Source: Lamprocystis purpurea DSM 4197
GTDB lineage: Bacteria; Pseudomonadota; Gammaproteobacteria; Chromatiales; Chromatiaceae
NCBI RefSeq assembly: GCF_000379525.1
Contig: NZ_KB902501.1
Location: 1 to 64,000, forward strand
Length of the DNA stretch: 64,000 bases
Direction: 5' to 3'
Below are positions 56,082-64,000 of the stretch, piece by piece; the stretch's first letter is position 1; each line of letters starts with the position of its first letter. A program made the translations under genes and the position numbers. The notes under the pieces are model-generated. The model searched no databases, had not been told where the DNA came from, and worked only from the letters and a program-made list of their open reading frames with translations.

Positions 56082-56660
56082 ATGTTACTCGCTGTCGGTA
56101 GTCTCACGGCCATCGGCCTTGGTCTGGGTGGCTTATTGGGCGTCGCGGGGCGCCTGCTCGCGGTGGAGGAGAACCCGCTGGAAGCGGAACTCCAGGCGCT
56201 GCTGCCCGGTTCGCAGTGCGGACAATGCGGCTTTGTCGGCTGCGCTCAAGCGGCCGCGGCGCTCGCGCGCGGCGAGGCGGCGGTGACCCTGTGCCCGCCG
56301 GGCGGCAAGGCGGTCGCGGAGCAACTGGCGAAGCGTCTGGGGGTGCGGGTCGACCTCTCGGCCCACACGAAACGCGTCCCGGCCTATGCCCAGATCGTCG
56401 AAGAGTTGTGCATCGGGTGTACCCGCTGTCTCAAAGAATGCTCGGTTGACGGTATCGTGGGTGCCAATAAGCTGATGCACACGGTGGTCAGCGAGGTCTG
56501 CCACGGCTGCGGCAAGTGCGCCGCGGTCTGCCCGACCAACGCCATCCGGATGATCGAGATACCCGACACCCTGGCCACCTGGCACTGGCCCAAGCCCGAT
56601 GCAGCCGCCTTGAGCCGGTCCCGCCGTTCACACCTTGAATCCGGCATGACACCGGCCTGA
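56082..56660 (+). CDS. rnfB: RNF complex subunit B
   Basis: 192 residues. An N-terminal membrane anchor (LLAVGSLTAIGLGLGGLLGVAGRLL), a 4Fe-4S domain (GSQCGQCGFVGC with a later CPPGG), and two ferredoxin clusters: CIGCTRCLKECSVDGI at about 108-123 and CHGCGKCAAVCPTNAI at about 138-153. Accepts electrons from ferredoxin or passes them to it. Length equals E. coli RsxB. Confidence 0.95.
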   Translation: MLLAVGSLTAIGLGLGGLLGVAGRLLAVEENPLEAELQALLPGSQCGQCGFVGCAQAAAALARGEAAVTLCPPGGKAVAEQLAKRLGVRVDLSAHTKRVPAYAQIVEELCIGCTRCLKECSVDGIVGANKLMHTVVSEVCHGCGKCAAVCPTNAIRMIEIPDTLATWHWPKPDAAALSRSRRSHLESGMTPA

Positions 56661-56683
56661 ATGGCCCGACTCTGGAGAAGCGA

Positions 56684-58141
56684 ATGAAGCTGTTCCCGAT
56701 CCGTGGCGGTATCCATCCGCAATACCGCAAGGAGTTGACCGGCGACTGTGCCATCGAGGCACTGCCGCTGCCGAATCGACTCTACATCCCCTTGCAGCAA
56801 CACATCGGTGTACCCGCCGAGGTGTTGGTCAGTGAAGGCGATCTGGTCAGCAAAGGCCAGGTCATCGCGCGCCGTCAGGGTCCGGTGTCGGTGAATCAGC
56901 ATGCCCCGACCTCCGGACGCGTGGCGGCCGTCACCGAGATCCCCGCCCCGCATCCCTCGGGTCTGCCGCAGCCGACGATCGTGATCGAGCCCGACGGCGC
57001 CGACACCTGGGGCACGCTGGCCGAACCGATCACCGATCCCTTCGCGGTCGACGCCCAGACGATCGAGGCGCGGGTCGCCGAGTGCGGTATCGTCGGGATG
57101 GGCGGCGCCGGTTTCCCCTCCGCGGTCAAGCTGAATCTGGGGATTCGTCACCGCATCGAGACGCTGTTGATCAACGGGGCTGAATGCGAACCCTATTTGA
57201 CTTGCGATGACCGGGTCATGCGCGAACACGCGGACGAAGTGATCGACGGCGCCCGCATCATGGCTCACGCCCTGCACGCGCCGAAGATCGTGGTGGCGAT
57301 CGAGGAGAATAAGCCGCAGGCGCTGGCGATCATGACCGCCGCCGCGCAGGCCCACACCAATATGGAAGTGGTCGCGGTCCCGGCAAAATACCCCATGGGG
57401 TCCGAACGTCACCTGACCCTGGCCATCACCGGCCGGGAGACCCCCGCGCGCAAGCTCACCGCGGACCTCGGGGTCGTGGTGCACAACGTCGCCACGGCCC
57501 GTGCCGTTCACCACGCGGTACGCCATGGCCGCCCCTTGGTGGCCCGCGTGGTGACCGTCAGCGGGCAGGCGATGCGCACCCCCAAGAATGTCGAGGCGCC
57601 GATCGGCGCCACGGTGTCCGACCTGATCGCGTTCTGCGGCGGCTTCGCGCAGCGCCCCGAGCGGTTGGTCCAGGGCGGGCCCATGATGGGCGCCCTGTTG
57701 CCCGGCACCGATGTCCCGGTGGTCAAGAGCACCTCGGGCATCCTCGCGCTCACCGCCGAAGAGATCAACGACCGGCCTGCCGACCCCTGCGTGCGCTGCG
57801 GTTCCTGCGTCGCCATCTGTGCCTGCGGTCTGGTGCCGGTTGAAATCGCCGCCCATGTCCGGCATGACGATCTTGAAGGCGCCGCGCGGCTCGGCCTCAT
57901 GGACTGTGTGTCCTGCGGCAGTTGCTCCTGGGTCTGTCCCTCGCACATCCCGCTGGTCCATTATTTCAACTACGCGAAAGGGGCTTTGAACGCCCAGGAA
58001 CGCGAACGCCGCAAGAGCGAGCGGACCAAGACCCTGGTCGAAGCGCGGGCCGCCCGGGTCGAACGGATCGCAGCGCAGCGCGCCGCGAACCTGGCCCGCA
58101 AGCCCAAGGCCGCGGTCGGCGCCGAAGAGGTTGGGGCATGA
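56684..58141 (+). CDS. rnfC: RNF complex subunit C
   Basis: 485 residues. The NADH-binding, FMN-containing region includes GGAGFPSAVKL and NGAECEPYLTCDDRVM, signature stretches of RnfC and related NuoF-like domains. Two 4Fe-4S clusters follow: CVRCGSCVAICACGLVP at about 368-384 and CVSCGSCSWVCPSHIPLVHYFNYAKG at about 407-432. The short basic C-terminus ends EEVGA; E. coli RsxC carries a much longer Ala-rich tail. It overlaps rnfD by 4 bp. Confidence 0.95.
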   Translation: MKLFPIRGGIHPQYRKELTGDCAIEALPLPNRLYIPLQQHIGVPAEVLVSEGDLVSKGQVIARRQGPVSVNQHAPTSGRVAAVTEIPAPHPSGLPQPTIVIEPDGADTWGTLAEPITDPFAVDAQTIEARVAECGIVGMGGAGFPSAVKLNLGIRHRIETLLINGAECEPYLTCDDRVMREHADEVIDGARIMAHALHAPKIVVAIEENKPQALAIMTAAAQAHTNMEVVAVPAKYPMGSERHLTLAITGRETPARKLTADLGVVVHNVATARAVHHAVRHGRPLVARVVTVSGQAMRTPKNVEAPIGATVSDLIAFCGGFAQRPERLVQGGPMMGALLPGTDVPVVKSTSGILALTAEEINDRPADPCVRCGSCVAICACGLVPVEIAAHVRHDDLEGAARLGLMDCVSCGSCSWVCPSHIPLVHYFNYAKGALNAQERERRKSERTKTLVEARAARVERIAAQRAANLARKPKAAVGAEEVGA

Positions 58142-59241
58142 TCGGCGAGCCGGCGACCCCTAGCGGGCCCTTTGCCCACACCGCGAATACCGTCCAGCGG
58201 ACCATGTTCATGGTGCTGCTGGCGTTGACGCCCGCGACCCTGTTCAATCTGTACCTGTTCGGTTGGCCGGCCATTCTGCTGTTCGCCGTCACCGTCGGGG
58301 CCTGTGTGGTGGCCGAGGCGGCCTGCCTGGTCCTGGCCGGAAAACCGGTCTCGGCGACTCTCTCGGACGGTTCGGCGATCCTCACCGGCTGGCTGTTGGC
58401 CATGACCCTGCCGCCTTGGGCACCCTGGTGGATTGGTGTCCTGGGTGCCATGTTCGCCATTCCGCTCGCCAAGCATGCCTTTGGCGGCCTGGGTCAGAAT
58501 CTGTTCAACCCGGCCATGGTCGCGCGGGTCGCCTTGCTGGTGTCTTTTCCGGTGGTGATGACCGCCTGGGTCGCACCCCACCCCTTGTTTACGACCGGCT
58601 CGCCCACGCTGAACGAGGCCATGACCATCACCTTCGCCGGTGAGACCCCCGACGGCGTGACCGCCGCCACCGCACTCGGCTATGTGAAGACCGAACTCTC
58701 GCGCGGCATACCGGTCTCCGAGTCGCTGCAGGAATACGGACGCAGCAGCGCCCTGACCTATGCCCCCGATCTGATGGATCTGGCCACCGGCTTCAAACCG
58801 GGCAGTTTAGGGGAGACCTCCGCCGGCCTGATCCTGCTCGGCGGCATCTTCCTGCTGTGGCGACGCGTCATCACCTGGCACATCCCGGTCATGATGATCG
58901 GCACCCTGTTCGTGATGGGCACCCTGTTCAATGCCTTCGATCCGACACGGTTCGCTCCCGGATTCTTTCATATCCTGTCCGGATCGGCCATTCTCGGGGC
59001 CTTTTTCATCGCCACCGACTATGTGACCTCCCCGGTCACCCAGAAGGGACAACTGGTGTTCGGTTTCGGCGTCGGGCTGCTGACCTGGGTCATTCGCACC
59101 TTTGCCGGCTATCCCGAGGGCATGGCCTTTGCCGTCCTGCTGATGAATTCGCTCACCCCCATCATCGATCAGTACACCCGGCCGCGGATGTTCGGCCGCA
59201 CCCGCAAGGGTGAACCCTTGCCGGTCGAGGGCCAGCGATGA
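58138..59241 (+). CDS. rnfD: RNF complex subunit D
   Basis: 367 residues, about nine to ten transmembrane segments. SDGSAILTGWLLAMTLPPWAPWWIGVLG is typical of RnfD/NqrB. The covalent FMN threonine is expected in DGVTAATALGY. ATG 58138 overlaps the rnfC stop. Likely part of the ion-translocating path of the complex together with RnfG. Confidence 0.95.
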   Translation: MIGEPATPSGPFAHTANTVQRTMFMVLLALTPATLFNLYLFGWPAILLFAVTVGACVVAEAACLVLAGKPVSATLSDGSAILTGWLLAMTLPPWAPWWIGVLGAMFAIPLAKHAFGGLGQNLFNPAMVARVALLVSFPVVMTAWVAPHPLFTTGSPTLNEAMTITFAGETPDGVTAATALGYVKTELSRGIPVSESLQEYGRSSALTYAPDLMDLATGFKPGSLGETSAGLILLGGIFLLWRRVITWHIPVMMIGTLFVMGTLFNAFDPTRFAPGFFHILSGSAILGAFFIATDYVTSPVTQKGQLVFGFGVGLLTWVIRTFAGYPEGMAFAVLLMNSLTPIIDQYTRPRMFGRTRKGEPLPVEGQR

Positions 59242-59837
59242 AACAGCGGACACTGATCCATGGCGTCATCCTGGGGCTTTTCTGTCTCGGCTTCGGGCTA
59301 GCGCTCGCACTCACCGAGTATGTCACCCACGACGCCATCCTGGCCCGCGCCATGGAAGACCGGCAAAACTCGCTCGGACAGGTGATCCCGACCGCGATCC
59401 ACGACAACAATCCCGTGGTCGATACCATTCAGATGCAGGACGCCGCCGGCCGGGAACTGACGGTCTACCGGGCACTCAAAGGCGGCCGCGTCACCGGCGT
59501 TGCCTTCGAGGTCTTCGGCTCCGGCTATGCCGGCAAGATGAAATTCATGCTCGGCGTCGATGCCGAGGGCCGGGTGCTGGGGGTGCGGGTGCTGAGCCAC
59601 AAAGAGACCCCCGGACTGGGTGACAAGATCGAGGTGAAGAAGGGCGATTGGATTCTGCAGTTCGCCGGTCTGTCATTGGGTGATCCACCGGCCGAGAAAT
59701 GGGCGGTGAAAAAAGACGGCGGCCGCTTCGATCAGTTCACCGGGGCCACTATCACACCCCGCGGGACGGTCGCCGCCATTCGCTCCGGGCTCGATTTCTA
59801 TGCCGCCCACGAGGCGCAACTCTTGGAGGTGAACTGA
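59238..59837 (+). CDS. rnfG: RNF complex subunit G
   Basis: 199 residues. One N-terminal transmembrane anchor (LIHGVILGLFCLGFGLALALTEYVT) and a periplasmic FMN-binding domain. The flavinylation motif is FTGATITPRG near residue 171-180, with the modified Thr in GATIT. An ApbE-type transferase is needed but is not in this window. Overlaps rnfD by 4 bp and rnfE by 1 bp. Confidence 0.94.
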   Translation: MKQRTLIHGVILGLFCLGFGLALALTEYVTHDAILARAMEDRQNSLGQVIPTAIHDNNPVVDTIQMQDAAGRELTVYRALKGGRVTGVAFEVFGSGYAGKMKFMLGVDAEGRVLGVRVLSHKETPGLGDKIEVKKGDWILQFAGLSLGDPPAEKWAVKKDGGRFDQFTGATITPRGTVAAIRSGLDFYAAHEAQLLEVN

Positions 59838-60511
59838 TGGCCACGCCTGGTTACGGCCGGATCGTCCGCGACGGTCTGTGGGAGAACAACGGCGTCCTCG
59901 TCATGCTGCTCGGGATGTGCCCGACCATGGCCATGACCGCCACGGCCACCAACGGGTTCGGCATGGGACTGGCCACCGCGGTGGTGATGGCCGCCTCCAG
60001 CCTGATGGTGGCGACGTTTCGCAACTACATCACCCGCGAAGTCCGCATCCCCGTTTACATCCTGATCGTGGCGGCCAATGTCACCTTCGTGGACCTGGCG
60101 ATGAATGCCTATATGCACGAACTCTACAAGGTGCTGGGTCTCTTCATCCCGCTGATCGTCTCCAACTGCCTGCCGTTGGCGCGGCTCGAGTCCTTCGCCT
60201 CGCGCGAACCGGTCCTCCCCTCGCTGGTCGATGGGATCTTCATGGGGCTGGGTTTCACCCTGGCGCTCACCCTGATCGGTGCGGTACGCGAGATCCTGGG
60301 TTCCGGCACCCTGTTCGCCGACGCCTCCCTGCTGCTGGGACCCGCGTTCAAGGTTGTGGAGATGCGTGTCATGCCGGCCGACATGGGTGTCTTGCTGTTT
60401 ATCCTGCCGCCCGGCGGGTTCCTGGTCACCGGTCTGATTGTCGTGGGCAAGCGCATGCTCGACATCCGCGCGGGCAAGGGCATCCAGATGGCCGGCGCTC
60501 ATAGCGTATGA
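59837..60511 (+). CDS. rnfE: RNF complex subunit E
   Basis: 224 residues, six predicted transmembrane segments. LWENNGVLVMLLGMCPTMAMTATATNGFGMGLAT and VSNCLPLARLESFASRE are near-invariant in RnfE/RsxE, including the two Cys that bind the intramembrane cluster with RnfA. ATG 59837 overlaps the rnfG stop by one base. Confidence 0.96.
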   Translation: MATPGYGRIVRDGLWENNGVLVMLLGMCPTMAMTATATNGFGMGLATAVVMAASSLMVATFRNYITREVRIPVYILIVAANVTFVDLAMNAYMHELYKVLGLFIPLIVSNCLPLARLESFASREPVLPSLVDGIFMGLGFTLALTLIGAVREILGSGTLFADASLLLGPAFKVVEMRVMPADMGVLLFILPPGGFLVTGLIVVGKRMLDIRAGKGIQMAGAHSV

Positions 60512-60521
60512 GGACGCGGCA

Positions 60522-60815
60522 ATGAAAATCGGAATTGCCTATGCCCTGCTGAAACGCCAGGCCTGGCTGACGGTCGAGGTCCCCGAGGGCAGCAGCATTC
60601 GGGAGGCCATCGATCGCTCGGGCATCCTCGCGCAGTTTCCCGAGATCGACCTGACCCAACAGAAGGTCGGCATCTTCGGCAAAGTGACCGCCCTGGATAC
60701 CAAGCTGGAGGAAGGCGACCGGGTCGAAATCTATCGCCCACTCACGGCGGACCCCAAGGCCGCGAAGGCCCGCATGAAGGCCGACGACGGGAAGGGGGAG
60801 CCCGCGAGCTCCTGA
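60522..60815 (+). CDS. rnfH: RnfH family ubiquitin-like protein
   Basis: 97 residues from ATG 60522. Beta-grasp pattern: IGIAYALLKRQAWLTVEVPEGSSIREAIDRSGILAQFPEIDLTQQKVGIFGKVTALDTKLEEGDRVEIYRPLTADP, diagnostic of RnfH (the VEIYRPL.aDPk end is highly conserved). Role unclear; it ends rnf operons in photosynthetic and nitrogen-fixing bacteria. Starts ten bases after rnfE. Confidence 0.92.
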   Translation: MKIGIAYALLKRQAWLTVEVPEGSSIREAIDRSGILAQFPEIDLTQQKVGIFGKVTALDTKLEEGDRVEIYRPLTADPKAAKARMKADDGKGEPASS

Positions 60816-61410
60816 CACTGGTGGCGAACTCTCCCGACCGCGGAGTCTGGAAAGAACCGATCTCACGCCAAGTCGCCAAGCACGCCAAGAAGAGCGCAAT
60901 GCTGCGGTCACCCCAGTCACTCCGCGAGCGCCTCCGGTTTAGCTATCGCCTGAAGACCCTTGGCGTCTTGGCGCCTTGGCGTGAGACATTCCGGGTCTGA
61001 GCCAAGCCGGTGCGGCGGATGCGCCCGCGTGGGGGCAATTCCCCACCAGTGTCCGTTCCTGAGCGTGCTGTCGGTTGATCCGCGACCACGTTACTAGGGC
61101 GATCTGCGCCCCGCCGCGCCGACAAGCGCATGACTCCTTCAGCTTGCTGGGGCCTGTAGTTCCATCATCGATTGTTGCAATATCTACTATGACGCCAGGC
61201 AGCGACCTGCGCTAGACTACGCGCGCGCCCGAGGGTGCGCGGTGAATGTTTGGGCTGCGCGCCGTCGTTTTCAACCACGAGCCTCAGACCCGCTGTTTTT
61301 CGCTGTAACGAGCGGCCAATGGCGGCTGAACGCGTTCGTCAGGTCAAACGCGAGCGTCACGGCGCAGCCGCGTCGCCGGCATAATTCCACTTACCACCCG
61401 AGACAGATCG
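60816..61410. other. Intergenic region between rnfH and nifJ
   Basis: About 590 bp. It holds an imperfect inverted repeat: 60862-60889 (TCACGCCAAGTCGCCAAG...) and 60959-60984 (...GGCGCCTTGGCGTGA), which may act as a terminator for the rnf operon. An open frame at 61242-61481 overlaps the nifJ start and lacks family features. I see no clear sigma-54 site (TGGC-N9-TTGC) upstream of nifJ. Confidence 0.6.

Positions 61411-64000
<2,590 letters not shown>

Overview
The window is GC-rich bacterial chromosome carrying one complete, integrated Mu-like transposable prophage. The host looks like a gammaproteobacterium, probably a purple sulfur bacterium of the Chromatiaceae type. That placement is an inference from the rseC-rnfABCDGEH-nifJ cluster, the MoxR/Bat-type operon, the GGDEF/EAL signalling genes and the many palindromic intergenic repeats; no rRNA or tRNA gene is visible to confirm it.

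Left host part (1-15943): a periplasmic sulfatase on the minus strand, a 59-codon gene, ribosome-rescue factor ArfB and a small membrane protein. A plus-strand operon follows: MoxR ATPase, DUF58, DUF4381, VWA (BatA-like), VWA-TPR (BatB/C-like) and BatD-like. A 124-bp palindromic repeat sits in the middle of this operon. Next come a GAF-GGDEF-EAL-CZB signalling protein and the 5' part of a hybrid sensor kinase.

Prophage (15944-51028, about 35.1 kb): it split the hybrid kinase gene and left a 5-bp direct repeat, CTGAC, on both sides. Late genes run leftward from about 39.5 kb to 16.4 kb: accessory protein, small and large terminase, portal, gpF-like head protein, scaffold, capsid, head-tail and tail genes, an M15 endolysin, tail chaperones with a -1 frameshift site, tape measure and tail tip. 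A divergent repressor/Ner switch lies near 40.8 kb. Early genes run rightward: BRO-N proteins, a run of small proteins, an HU-like protein, a DDE transposase (MuA-like), an AAA ATPase (MuB-like), GemA and a small HTH protein. A secreted protein with three 24-residue repeats lies at the left end, convergent to the tail genes.

The most unusual object is in the gpF-like gene. It holds a 273-codon intein with canonical splicing motifs but no endonuclease domain on its own strand. The opposite strand of the same DNA carries an open frame over almost its whole length, in exact codon register, and this frame encodes a helix-turn-helix plus VSR/EDxHD-like PD-(D/E)xK nuclease. Intein and candidate homing endonuclease thus appear to be encoded on the two strands of one 819-bp segment.

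Right host part (51029-64000): the 3' part of the hybrid kinase (HisKA, HATPase, two receiver domains), an NTF2-like protein, a lytic transglycosylase, then an RseC-like gene, rnfA-B-C-D-G-E-H and the start of a pyruvate:ferredoxin/flavodoxin oxidoreductase (nifJ) that runs off the window. RNF and NifJ together suggest supply of low-potential reductant, plausibly for nitrogen fixation.
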